Below are positions 35,975 through 46,000 of a DNA stretch of 64,000 nt, piece after piece. The stretch comes from Corynebacterium matruchotii (GTDB lineage: Bacteria > Actinomycetota > Actinomycetes > Mycobacteriales > Mycobacteriaceae). Position numbers and translations under genes: made by a program. The notes beneath the pieces are model-generated. The model made no database searches. It worked only from the letters and a program-made list of their open reading frames with translations, and had not been told where the DNA came from. Position 1 is the first letter of the stretch; each line of letters begins with the position of its first letter. The stretch is taken from contig NZ_CP050134.2 in the NCBI RefSeq assembly GCF_011612265.2, positions 1,054,001 through 1,118,000 on the forward strand. The letters run 5' to 3'.

Positions 35975-36940
35975 TTAGACCAATGCCCGGATGGTGATCC
36001 GGTCGGCATCAACCTGGTTTGGGGTGGGAATAGTAGTACCAGGCAGGGTCACTGCGGTAGAACCATAAGCAACACCCAACGCCAAAGCTCGTTCGGGACT
36101 CAGCCCATCGGAAATGCCCATGACGAAACCAGCCAAGGTGCAGTCACCGGCGCCAACAGTCGACAGTGGTGTCACCGGTGGCGAGGTAGCCAACCACACC
36201 CCGTTGTCAGTCACCAGCACGGCGCCGGCGGCCCCTAAGGTGATGAGCGCCATGGGGAGGCCGCGTTTGACCAGCTTGGTGGCGGCAATAATGACCGGCT
36301 CATAGTTACCGGCCAGGGCTTCCGCCTCTAGCGAGGTGCCCGAAACCCCCACGATCTGCCCCAGCTCTAGGCTGTTGGGGGTCATGATGTCGGCATGATG
36401 CTTCTCCAGGTCATGGGCAACCGCTAATAGGGGTGCATCCGAGGTGTCGATGGCGATCTTGACGTTGGGGGCTTGGGCCCGCAAGAGGTCCACCAGGTGG
36501 GAGTACCAATTCTCGGGCACCCCGGGCGGTAGGGAGCCAGCCATGACTACCCAATCAGCCTGTTGAGCATGCTCCACCAGGGTTTTTTCCATAGCGGTGA
36601 TGTCGGATTCGGTGAGCACCGCGCCCACACCATTGACCTTGGTGGTCTCTCCGGCCGGGTCGGCAAGCGTGGTGTTGACCCGCACCGGATCGCTGACTGG
36701 GGTGCACTGGTAGGGAACCTTGGTGTTATCCAACAGGCTCAAGAACGGGTCCCCGGCTGCGGCTGGGAACACAGCAAGAGTGCTGTGTTGTGCCTTGTAG
36801 ATGGCGTGGGAAACATTGATGCCCTTACCACCGGCAACGGAAGTAGCCGATGATAGCCGGTTGACTCCGCCGGGGATGAGGGTGCCGGTCAATTGGAAAG
36901 TGGCGTCAATGCTGGGATTGGGGGTTAGTGTGAGTATCAC
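35975..36940 (-). CDS. fruK: 1-Phosphofructokinase
   Basis: A 321-residue PfkB-family kinase converting fructose 1-phosphate to the 1,6-bisphosphate. PfkB motifs: GGKGINVSHAI (residues ~37-47) and the C-terminal STVGAGDCTLAGFVMG with the catalytic Asp (~250-265). Its start overlaps the fruR stop by 4 bases, so they are coupled; fruA follows 102 bp downstream. Confidence 0.94.
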   Translation of the reverse strand: MILTLTPNPSIDATFQLTGTLIPGGVNRLSSATSVAGGKGINVSHAIYKAQHSTLAVFPAAAGDPFLSLLDNTKVPYQCTPVSDPVRVNTTLADPAGETTKVNGVGAVLTESDITAMEKTLVEHAQQADWVVMAGSLPPGVPENWYSHLVDLLRAQAPNVKIAIDTSDAPLLAVAHDLEKHHADIMTPNSLELGQIVGVSGTSLEAEALAGNYEPVIIAATKLVKRGLPMALITLGAAGAVLVTDNGVWLATSPPVTPLSTVGAGDCTLAGFVMGISDGLSPERALALGVAYGSTAVTLPGTTIPTPNQVDADRITIRALV

Positions 36941-37740
36941 GGAATCACCATACTTGTGTCGTAGGGGTGGAGTTTGGACGTAAAATCGGGCGGCACATTG
37001 CGGTCAGAAACCACGACGTCAATGTCGGAAAGCTTGGCGAATTGGACATTCGATTCCCGACCCAGCTTGGTGGAGTCGCAGAGCACTACCACGTGATTTG
37101 ATTGGGAAATCATGGTTTCTTTCACGGCCGCCTCCCGCGGGTCGGAGGTAGTGAGCCCGTGGGTAAGACTGAGAGCGGTGGTCCCCATGAAAGCGATATC
37201 TGCACGGAGACTGCGTAGGGTTTCCACAGCATTTGGCCCGACGACGGCTTGGGTGCGGGCCTTAATGGTGCCGCCCAGAATAGTGACTTGAGGAACACCG
37301 ACGGCGGCAACGGTGTGGGCAACATTGGGAGAGTTGGTAACAATGCTCCAGTTTTGTCCCCGATAATTATGCGCCAGGGTACTGGCGAAGGCCTCGGTGG
37401 TGGAGCCGGCATCAATGAAAATGGCCGCGGTGGGGCTGGGGATGAGTTCGATTGCTTTTTGGGCGATGAGGTTTTTCCGCCGCTGGGATTGTTGAATGGG
37501 CAGCTCATCATCATCGTCGGTGGCAACAAGGTCTGATTGCGGGGTGAGAGCGCCGGCGACGGCGCCGCCATGTACTCGACGGAGCAGGCCCTTGGCCTCT
37601 AAAGACTTCAGATCACGTCGAATAGTTTCGGCAGTGACACAGAAGCGCTCGGCAAGATCCGCGACGGAGCAGCGGCCGGTGTCATTGGTGATTGCGACAA
37701 TTGTCGATTGGCGCCCGTTGATCTGCGCGACTGTTGCCAC
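36937..37740 (-). CDS. fruR: DeoR-family regulator FruR
   Basis: A 267-residue DeoR regulator with the N-terminal helix-turn-helix (DLAERFCVTAETIRRDLKSL) followed by the DeoRC sugar-phosphate sensor domain (IFIDAGSTTEAFA, ILGGTIKARTQAVVG). GTG 37740 is preferred as start: GGAGG (37755-37751 on the minus strand) lies 10 bases before it, whereas the longer frame from 37809 has no RBS and adds 23 unrelated residues. First gene of fruR-fruK-fruA, as in C. glutamicum. Confidence 0.88.
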   Translation of the reverse strand: MATVAQINGRQSTIVAITNDTGRCSVADLAERFCVTAETIRRDLKSLEAKGLLRRVHGGAVAGALTPQSDLVATDDDDELPIQQSQRRKNLIAQKAIELIPSPTAAIFIDAGSTTEAFASTLAHNYRGQNWSIVTNSPNVAHTVAAVGVPQVTILGGTIKARTQAVVGPNAVETLRSLRADIAFMGTTALSLTHGLTTSDPREAAVKETMISQSNHVVVLCDSTKLGRESNVQFAKLSDIDVVVSDRNVPPDFTSKLHPYDTSMVIP

Positions 37741-38257
37741 GTGTTGGCTACCTCCTGACGTTGTAGCGATGTTGATATGCCGCTGAAGTGCGGAATGGTG
37801 AAAACTCACATTGAAGTGGGTTTATGGGGTTAGTGGTAGGGGTGAAAATTTTAGTAAAAACCTAGGAACCACTCTGCAAATCATAGTTACCAATATGGGG
37901 ATTGAAATGATTTCTATAAGCACTCCTATTATTAATGTAGAGCGTGCAACCTATGGTGTGGGTTTAAATGTGGGAAACAACATACTAAAAATTTTTGCGG
38001 GGACGTTTTCCCCGAATTTCCGGTTGTAGTTCAGCTACCGACCCATAATCACCCGAAAATGTGGGAATCCATGCTTAGTTTATGCCCGGTTATTTTTGAT
38101 TGTCAATCATATTCAGAAAAACTCTCGAAATATTGGCGTGAAATGCGATAAATCACAACAAAATTTGTGACTTTGATTTTGTTTCTATTGCGGAAGTGTG
38201 GATTTTATGGTGTCCTAGTTCTAACAGGAACTCCAATGTGAAGATAGGTGGCATACG
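37741..38257. promoter_or_regulatory. 517-bp divergent fruR / ptsI control region
   Basis: AT-rich non-coding stretch that must carry both promoters and probably FruR and SugR sites. The only clear structure is CGGGGA-CGTTT-TCCCCG (37997-38013), a compact hairpin. No GlxR consensus (TGTGA-N6-TCACA) could be found. No credible gene. Confidence 0.45.
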
Positions 38258-39964
38258 TTGAAGAACGTGAGCGTTGACACTGTATTAAAAGGTACTGCTG
38301 TGGTCCCCGGGGTGCGTTATGCGCCGGCAGTATGGATCAGCCCTCGCCCGAAACTACCCAAGGCTGGTCAAGTTGTGGCGGAAAACCAGCGGGAAGCTGA
38401 GCTCAGCAGGTTTAATGATGCGGCAGACGTTGTGGCCGAGCGGCTTCTTCAGCGTTCAGCACACGCCAAGGGCGCAGCAGCCGAGGTGCTCAAGGCAACC
38501 GCCGGTATGGTCAATGACCGTGGTTGGCGTAAGGCGGTGCGGAAGGGTATTACCGGTGGTCACCCGGCAGAGTATGCTGTTGTTGCAGCCACCACTAAAT
38601 TCGTGACAATGTTCGAAGCCGCCGGCGGCGTGATGGCAGAACGCACTACAGACCTTCGGGATATCCGCGACCGGGTCATTGCGCAGCTGCGTGGCGAGCC
38701 GGAGCCAGGTTTGCCGGACGTGACCGAGCGAGTAGTGCTCTTCGCCGACGACCTGTCCCCGGCCGATACCGCCGCCCTCAACGTGGATTTGTTCGTGGGC
38801 TTGGTCACGGAACTGGGTGGTCCGACGTCGCACACCGCCATCATTGCCCGCCAATTGAATGTTCCCTGTATCGTGGCAGCCGGTTCTCAGATTCATAGCG
38901 TTGTCGCAGGCACCCCGGTGCTTGTCGACGGCTCCCTGGGGACGATCTCTCTTGGCGCAGATCCGGAAACCGCAGTTCAGGCCGAGCAAGAGTCCAAGAT
39001 GCAGGCCGAGCGGGTCGCCCAGTGGCGAGGTCCAGCCAAGACCAAGGATGGGCACCATGTGCAATTGCTGGCCAATGTGCAAGACGGCAAGGCCGCCCGC
39101 ATTGCTGCCACGGAATCCCAGGCAGAAGGCATTGGGTTGTTCCGCACCGAGCTGTGCTTCTTGAACGCCACCACCGAACCGTCAGTCAAGGAGCAGGCCG
39201 AGGTCTATAAGAAGGTGCTGGAGCAGTTCCCGAACTCCAAGGTTGTGGTTCGCTCCCTGGATGCTGGTTCGGATAAGCCGGTGGCCTTTGCCTCCATGGC
39301 CGACGAAATGAACCCGGCCTTGGGTGTGCGCGGTCTGCGTGTGGCCCGCGCCAACGAGGCGCTTCTGACCCGCCAGCTCGATGCCATTGCTAAGGCCGCT
39401 TCCGAGTTGGGCCGTACCGAAGAGACCGCCCCAACCTGGGTCATGGCCCCCATGGTGGCTACCGCCCGGGAGGCCCAGTGGTTTGCCGGCTTGTGCGGGG
39501 ATCGGGGCTTGACTGCCGGCGCCATGATTGAGGTGCCGGCTGCCTCCCTGATGGCCGATAAGATTATGCCGCACCTGCGGTTTGTGTCGATCGGTACCAA
39601 TGACCTGACCCAGTACACCATGGCTGCGGACCGCATGTCCCCGCAGCTGGCCTACCTGACCGACCCGTGGCAGCCGGCAGTGCTGCGACTCATCGATCAC
39701 ACTTGTAAGGAAGGCAAGAAGTTCAATACCGCCGTGGGCGTGTGCGGTGAGGCAGCCGCCGACCCGCTGCTGGCCTGCGTCTTGACTGGTTTAGGCGTGA
39801 ACTCCCTGTCTGCCGCTTCCACCGCCATTGCTGGTGTGGGTGCTCAGCTTGCCGCTGTCGACCTGGAGACCTGTCAGAAGGCCGCCGAAGTGGCCCTGAA
39901 TGCTGAAGGGGCAACGAACGCTCGCGCCCTGGTTCGGGAACTGCTGTTGGGCGATAAGGCCTAA
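38258..39964 (+). CDS. ptsI: PTS enzyme I
   Basis: A 568-residue phosphoenolpyruvate-protein phosphotransferase that starts the PTS cascade. The phosphorylated His192 is in GGPTSHTAIIARQLNVPCIV; the PEP-binding barrel has FRTELCFL, RSLDAGSDKP and SIGTNDLTQYTMAADR; the C-terminal Cys in GVCGEAAADP is present. Start is TTG 38258, after AGGTGG; an in-frame GTG at 38267 is less well placed. Confidence 0.96.
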   Translation: MKNVSVDTVLKGTAVVPGVRYAPAVWISPRPKLPKAGQVVAENQREAELSRFNDAADVVAERLLQRSAHAKGAAAEVLKATAGMVNDRGWRKAVRKGITGGHPAEYAVVAATTKFVTMFEAAGGVMAERTTDLRDIRDRVIAQLRGEPEPGLPDVTERVVLFADDLSPADTAALNVDLFVGLVTELGGPTSHTAIIARQLNVPCIVAAGSQIHSVVAGTPVLVDGSLGTISLGADPETAVQAEQESKMQAERVAQWRGPAKTKDGHHVQLLANVQDGKAARIAATESQAEGIGLFRTELCFLNATTEPSVKEQAEVYKKVLEQFPNSKVVVRSLDAGSDKPVAFASMADEMNPALGVRGLRVARANEALLTRQLDAIAKAASELGRTEETAPTWVMAPMVATAREAQWFAGLCGDRGLTAGAMIEVPAASLMADKIMPHLRFVSIGTNDLTQYTMAADRMSPQLAYLTDPWQPAVLRLIDHTCKEGKKFNTAVGVCGEAAADPLLACVLTGLGVNSLSAASTAIAGVGAQLAAVDLETCQKAAEVALNAEGATNARALVRELLLGDKA

Positions 39965-39975
39965 ATAATTGCCGA

Positions 39976-40011
39976 AAAGCCACCCTGATTGCGATGCGGC
40001 AGGGTGGCTTT
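39976..40011. terminator. Terminator between ptsI and sugR
   Basis: AAAGCCACCCTG (39976-39987) pairs perfectly with CAGGGTGGCTTT (40000-40011) over 12 bp, between convergent ptsI and sugR. Confidence 0.88.
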
Positions 40012-40046
40012 GCGCTGGCTGCTAGTCGCCCGCGACCTAGCCTGCG

Positions 40047-40829
40047 CTAGCTGGCGATGATGACTTCTACATTGCGGTCGCGGAGCGCCTTGACGAACGA
40101 CTCGGGCGCATTAGCGTCCGTGATAATCACGTCAATATCGTCGACGGAACCAAAGCTCACCAGGTAATCGGTGCCCATTTTGGTGGAGTCGCATAAAACC
40201 ACGACCTTGCGGGCATTGGTGATCATCGCGGATTTAATGGCGGCTTCCTGCGAGTCGGCCGTCGATAAGCCATGGTCAACCGTGAGCGCATTGGTGCCGA
40301 TGAATGCCACCTCGGCGCGCATGAGTGCCAGGGTGCGGAGCGCCGCGTTTCCCACGACTGCTTGGGTAATGCCGCGCACGGACCCGCCAAGAAGCTGTAT
40401 TTCATCCAACCCTGAATTAGCTAAGGTAAGGGCAATGGATAGGCTATTGGTCACGATCGACCACTGTTTTGCGGCGGGCTGCATCGTGATGAGCTCGGCG
40501 AAGGCCGCGGTGGTTGTGCCGGCGTCGAGAAATATGCCGCCGCCTGGGGCTTCGGGGAGGAATTGCAGGGCGGCATGTGCAATGGAGCTTTTTGCTCCCG
40601 ATGCGGAGCGAAGACGTGCATCCACACTGTATTCCGTAGTTTGGAATGTTTGATTCGCCACCGCACCACCATGTACCCGGTGCACCACGCCTTCACGGTC
40701 GAGGACCGCTAAGTCACGCCGGATGGTTTCTGCGGTGACATCGAATCGCGCAGCTAATTCTGTGACATTAACCCGTCCCTCCACGGCTGTGAGGGAGGCG
40801 ATTTGACGACGGCGCTCCTCCGAATACAT
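40047..40829 (-). CDS. sugR: DeoR-family regulator SugR
   Basis: A 260-residue DeoR regulator (YSEERRRQIASLTAVEGRVN, then the HTH ELAARFDVTAETIRRDLAVL) with a DeoRC domain (FLDAGTTTAAFAEL, LLGGSVRGITQAVVG). Its place next to ptsI and lexA matches SugR of C. glutamicum, the global repressor of PTS and glycolytic genes. ATG 40829 is preferred to the frame's earlier 40865. The second pfkB gene that lies between sugR and ptsI in C. glutamicum is missing here. Confidence 0.87.
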   Translation of the reverse strand: MYSEERRRQIASLTAVEGRVNVTELAARFDVTAETIRRDLAVLDREGVVHRVHGGAVANQTFQTTEYSVDARLRSASGAKSSIAHAALQFLPEAPGGGIFLDAGTTTAAFAELITMQPAAKQWSIVTNSLSIALTLANSGLDEIQLLGGSVRGITQAVVGNAALRTLALMRAEVAFIGTNALTVDHGLSTADSQEAAIKSAMITNARKVVVLCDSTKMGTDYLVSFGSVDDIDVIITDANAPESFVKALRDRNVEVIIAS

Positions 40830-41342
40830 GACTCCTCGGCTTTCTATCTGCAGTGAGTGGAACAAAGACGCTATACCTGTCGAGTGTCCGTTTTAGTTAG
40901 GTGTAGCAATGGACGTATGCAGTCTATTCTTGCATGCTGAACCCCAACAAATCACAGATTTCAAAAAGCAAATTGTGGATATTTAGCCATTATTGGGGGC
41001 GTTTTTGACCAAACTCTCAATTTTCAGCTGCAAAAACCAACATTTTTGCGACATTACCAGCTTGCGCTGTGATTTCCACAACACCCCTTAAATGGGGGTG
41101 ATTTTTTCAGGTTTGGCGATATAAATGTACAGGATTTGTTGTCATTCTCCACGCATACCGGGTGAATCTCACTTGAGTACTGGGTAGTACCAGATGGCGG
41201 TGAATGGCCCCTATGGCTATCTGCGTATCTGACGGAAATGCCGTGACGAAATTAGGCCCCTTATCGCCTCAACCAGGTGATAAGGGGCCATTATTATTAG
41301 GGGCAGGAGGTATGCGGTTATGTCTACGTTATATTCGGCGAG
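40830..41342. other. 513-bp gap between lexA and sugR
   Basis: Contains a stem GGCCCCTTATC (41255-41265) / GATAAGGGGCC (41279-41289), a probable lexA terminator on the minus strand, and further right the sugR promoter region. AT-rich between 40930 and 41150. No credible gene. Confidence 0.5.
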
Positions 41343-42077
41343 TCAGAGCTTCCGCATTACGGAAACCACCTTGCCGATAATCTCTGTTTCGGGGGAAACC
41401 GCGATCGGATCGAAACTATCATTATGTGGTAATAACCACATGCCGCTTTGGTCTTGATGGAATTCCTTCACAGTTGCCTCACCGTCAATCATGGCCGCCA
41501 CAAAATCGCCTTTGTCAACAACCTTTTGTGATCGCAGCACCACCCAGTCACCGTCGAAAATACCAGCGTCCCGCATGGATTCGCCCACAACCTGTAGCAT
41601 GAATAGCTCTCCATCACCCACAATTTCTTGGGGGAGTGGGTAATACAGAGAAATATTTTGTTCCGCCAAAATGGGATTACCTGCGGCAATTGACCCCACC
41701 AACGGCACATAACTAGTGTTAGCGGCTTCTACAGTTGACTGGCCGGTGACGGTGGCCGTAGGTGCCTTCCGACCTTTGCCTGCTGTAGCGGTCTTTTTTA
41801 ACTCTTCGCCAGGGATCGCGCGGACGTCGACCGCCCGTGGCTTATTGGGGTCGCGGCGTAAAAATCCCTTACGCTCTAGCTCTTTTAATTGATAGGCTAC
41901 TGATGAGGTAGATTGCAATCCTGCGGCGTCACCAATTTCCCGAATACTAGGCGGATAGCCCCGGAGGACTACTGCATCACGAATAACTTGCAGGATGCGA
42001 CGTTGCCGGTCGCTGAGTTGTTCGGCTTCAGGTTTTGAATTCGAAACAACGCTGACCTTTTTAGGTTTACGCGCCAT
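41343..42077 (-). CDS. lexA: SOS repressor LexA
   Basis: A 244-residue LexA: N-terminal winged helix (residues ~20-85, [20 protein letters not shown] and the recognition helix around [15 protein letters not shown]), a ~30-residue Lys/Thr linker, and the S24 self-cleavage domain. The Ala-Gly cleavage site lies in [12 protein letters not shown]; the catalytic Ser is in [15 protein letters not shown] and the Lys in GEATVKEF. Cleaved when RecA filaments form. Confidence 0.96.
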   Translation of the reverse strand: MARKPKKVSVVSNSKPEAEQLSDRQRRILQVIRDAVVLRGYPPSIREIGDAAGLQSTSSVAYQLKELERKGFLRRDPNKPRAVDVRAIPGEELKKTATAGKGRKAPTATVTGQSTVEAANTSYVPLVGSIAAGNPILAEQNISLYYPLPQEIVGDGELFMLQVVGESMRDAGIFDGDWVVLRSQKVVDKGDFVAAMIDGEATVKEFHQDQSGMWLLPHNDSFDPIAVSPETEIIGKVVSVMRKL

Positions 42078-42615
42078 GTAGAGTGCTCCTTATATCAGGG
42101 GTAGAAAATTCGGTGTTCCCCTCGAAACCATGTTGCAATTTGATAAACATTTTTAGAATGTTGAGACCATTCCGTGGTGGCCGAAGCCTGTTCGAAGGTA
42201 TAACAGTTTGTCCTTTACAGCATAGCGGAAAGTGTTCTAATAAAACATGCCTGTTCGAAACTTTTTGATAACATCTTAGGGTGTTTTCTTGGTTCTATAT
42301 TATTCAAAAATGGCAAAAAAATTCGAACAGATTAACGACCTCGTAACATTAGGTGTTGGCAACCGCATTGGCAATAGCTCCCCAAAAAATTCATTTAGTT
42401 AGTATGAATTATCGGTTCTTCTTCGTTACGCCGAGCCCTGCGTCGTCAAGCGTGCTGTAAGCGTGACGTTATCTTGTTTAAATCAAACCGATATCAACAC
42501 GGATCATGCCTGGGATAAATCGGAAGAGAACAGTGGTTTTGTCCGTTATTATCAGTGATGATTCGGTCAAAACGCCGTCTGATAACCTGCCCAAATAAGC
42601 CCTACGGAGAGCGAT
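42078..42615. promoter_or_regulatory. lexA / nrdR divergent region with SOS-like sites
   Basis: TGTTCGAA occurs at 42189-42196 and 42252-42259, and its reverse complement upstream of recA. GTGTTCTAAT near 42232 is similar. These are candidate LexA-binding sites. C. glutamicum has the divergently transcribed cell-division suppressor divS here; no credible divS frame was found in these 538 bases. Confidence 0.5.
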
Positions 42616-43071
42616 ATGCACTGTCCCTTCTGCCAAAATAAACAATCTAAAGTCATCGACTCTCGTGTTATCGACGGTGGTACCGCCATTCGGCGGCGTC
42701 GGGAATGCAGCGCTTGCAATGGCCGATTCACCACTATAGAAAAGGCCCAATTGCTGGTTATAAAACGCAATGGGCTGACCGAACCCTTTAGCCGCGAGAA
42801 GGTTATAACCGGTGTGCGGCGTGCTTGCCAGGGGCGGAATGTTTCCGAAGACGCGCTCAAGCGACTCGCACAAGAAGTAGAAGAAGTGGTGCGGAGCCAC
42901 GGAAGTTCGCAGATTCACGCGAACTTTATCGGCCGAGCCATACTTGACCCACTCCGCGAACTCGACGAAGTTGCGTACCTACGTTTTGCCTCCGTCTATA
43001 AATCCTTCGAGTCCGCCGCCGATTTCGAAGCCGAGATACGGCAGATGCGGCGGCGTGACCGAGGACTATGA
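42616..43071 (+). CDS. nrdR: Ribonucleotide reductase repressor NrdR
   Basis: A 151-residue NrdR with the zinc ribbon CPFCQ (Cys3, Cys6) and CSACNG (Cys31, Cys34), and an ATP-cone domain ([20 protein letters not shown]). It senses ATP/dATP and represses nrd genes. Typical length and start MHCPFC. Convergent with hrpA. Confidence 0.97.
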   Translation: MHCPFCQNKQSKVIDSRVIDGGTAIRRRRECSACNGRFTTIEKAQLLVIKRNGLTEPFSREKVITGVRRACQGRNVSEDALKRLAQEVEEVVRSHGSSQIHANFIGRAILDPLRELDEVAYLRFASVYKSFESAADFEAEIRQMRRRDRGL

Positions 43072-43098
43072 GGCTAGCCGGTTTGGGCTTGTCGACGC

Positions 43099-46000
43099 CT
43101 ACCGCAGGGCCGCAATCGCCTTGGAAATCTTCGACTCCGACACCTTCTGTGCGGTCCCTAATGTTTGCGCAAACAGACTGACCCGTAATTCCTGTAACAA
43201 CCAATAAATATCCTTCACCGCAGCGGACTTGGCCCGAGCGGCCGGCATCTTTGCAAGCCGGGCAGCCAATGCGGCCTCCAATCCATGGATCACAGCCTGC
43301 CGGCGCGCGTCCCGATCCGGCTGCACCCCCATGTCATCCAGGCGCATGCGCATTGCCTTGACGTACCGGCCTAAATGCTTCAGCCGGCCAATCCCATGCA
43401 CCGCCAAGGCGTTTTTCGGCACCAAAAACTCCAGCTGCGCCTGCATGTCCGTGATCGCCTCACCCGTCCAATTCGCCAACTCCTGCCGCAGCGCCACAAA
43501 CTCCATCAAGGCCGGCGCTAACTCCACAATCATTTGCCGTACCAACCCCGGCACTTCTGGGCGGATTTTGGCCAGCAACTCGGCAAACTCGCCGGGATCC
43601 CGCACCGGACCCCCATGCCGCACCAAAAGGTCCCGGGTGGCTGCTACCCGAGCATCCGCCACCAGGCCACTAACACCCCCGTGTGGATAATTCTCCACCC
43701 CCACCCGCTGCCGTAGCGGCAGGCCATTCACCATTTTCTGTGCTGGGACCGGAATCTTCCGCAGCAGGAGCGTGAGCGTTGCCGTCATCATTGACGCATC
43801 CGCCTCCGCGCGCGTCCCAAACACCTTTACCGCCACCCCTTCCGGGGTTGCCATCAGGGCCGGGTATGCCGCTACCCGCTGCCCATCTACCTTCGTGAAA
43901 ATCTCCGACGGGATCGCCCCCAGGGTGTCCGCCGTCCACTCAGACACGGAATCCTGCTCCACCCGGCGTCCCGCCTGCGACACCGATGATTGGATTTGTG
44001 TCGCCCGCCGGTGCTTGAGGGCCGAAAGATCTTTATCGGAATCAATGATCTTCCCCCGCCGATCCACCGCGGCAAACAGCATGCGTAAATGGGCAGGCAG
44101 GGAATCGAACCGGAACTCCTCCGGGCTGATCACATGGCCGCTCACCTCGGTCAACGCAGCTGCCAACTGCGCCCGCAATGATTCGGTTCGGCGCGAATCC
44201 AACAGCGGCACTACCCGCCGGGCATAATCCGGCGCGGGCACCACATGCCGCCGCACCTGCTTGGGCAAGGACCGAATCAGTTCGGTCACCAAATCCTCCC
44301 GCATGCCCGGGACCAACCACTCAAAACCGGTCGGCTGCAACCCCGCCAATAATGGCACCGGCACGTGCACAGTTACCCCATCGTCGGGCTCGCCTGGGAC
44401 GAAGCGATATGTCAAATCAAAATGCAACGTTTCACCACCGGCGGTATACACCCAGGTGGTGGGAAAATCCGTTTCGGTCACGGAATCTGCGGCATGATGT
44501 ACTAGGGCTGCCGGATCGAAATCCAGCAGGTTCGGTTGGGTGCGCTGCGTCTTCTTCCACCACTGGTCAAACCGGGTGCCGGTGGTGATGTGCTCCGGCA
44601 GTCGGGAATCATAGAAGTCAAACAGGGTGTCCTCGTCGACCACAATGTCACGCCGCCGGGCGCGCTCCTCTAACTCGGTGGCAGCTTGAAGTTTTTCCGC
44701 ATTGCGGTGGAAAAACTTGTGGTGGGTGCGCCAATCCCCGGCGATCAACGCCTCCCGGATAAACATGTCCCGGGCCGCCACCGGGTCAATCGTGTGGTAG
44801 GGGACCAGCCGGTCGGCCACGACCGGCACCCCATAGAGTGTGGAGCGTTGGTATGCCATGGCGGCGGCCCGTTTGCTGGACCAATGCGGTTCGGAATACG
44901 TGCTTTTCAGCAGGTTTGCCGCAAGCCGTTCCACCCAGCGGGGGTCGATGCTGGCCACGTCGCGGGCCCACAGCCTTGAGGTCTCCACCAACTCCGCGGC
45001 CATGACGTACTGCGGGTTGGTCTTCGCCAGCGCGGAGCCGGGGAAGACCATGAATTTAGTGTTGCGGGCACCCTGGTATTCCCGGGTGTCAACATTCCGA
45101 ATACCAATATGCGACAGCAACCCGGACAACAGAGACTGGTGGACCGCATCGGCCTGTTCAGCGCCTATCACCTCGTCTGCATCTGCCTGGCTGGTGGGGG
45201 ATTGCACACTACCCCGTTGTCCCTGGTGGTTACCGCGGTTGCCAGGCTGGGAACTGTGCAGCTGTTTCGCCTCGGGCACGTACCGGTCGAGGGCGGCATC
45301 GTCGGTGGTCCAACCGAGCTGCCCACACACGGATTTTAATTGCCGCACCAAATCGAACCATTCCCGGATGCGCAGGTAATGGAGGAATTCCTTCCGCATT
45401 CGGTTACGGAAGGCATTGCCGCTGAGTTCTTCCCGGCTCCGAGCAATGTAGTCCCACAGTTTTAGATAACCAAGAAAATCCGAGGTTTTGTTTTTAAAAC
45501 GGGCATGTAATTGATCTGCCTGCGCCTGGTATTCGAGCGGACGTTCGCGCACATCCTGGATCGACAGCGCGGCAACAATGACCTGGACTTCCCGAAGACA
45601 GCCCAGCCGTCGGGCCTCAATGATCATTCGTGCCATGCGCGGGTCTACCGGCAGCCGCGCAATATCCCGACCAATGGGAGTAAGTTTAGGCAGATTCGTG
45701 TTATTATCCGAGTCCTCTAGGGCGCCTAATTCTTTCAGTAATATTATGCCATCCCGGATGGCGCGGGTGTCGGGGGCCTGAACGAAGGGAAAGTCTTCAA
45801 TATTGCCCAGTTTGAGCGCCGCCATTTGCAGGATAACACTGGCTAAATTGGTGCGCAGAATCTCTGGGTCCGTAAACTTGGGGCGGCTTAAATAATCCTC
45901 CTCGGAATAGAGTCGGATGGCGATACCATCGGCAACCCGACCGCATCGACCCGACCGTTGATTCGCGCTGGCCTGCGAAATATCTTCAATAGGGAGGCGC

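Noticed and set aside
38150-38200. Possible GlxR site before ptsI (TTGTGACTTTG)
   Set aside because: Only a half site TGTGA; the partner TCACA at 6-base spacing is missing.
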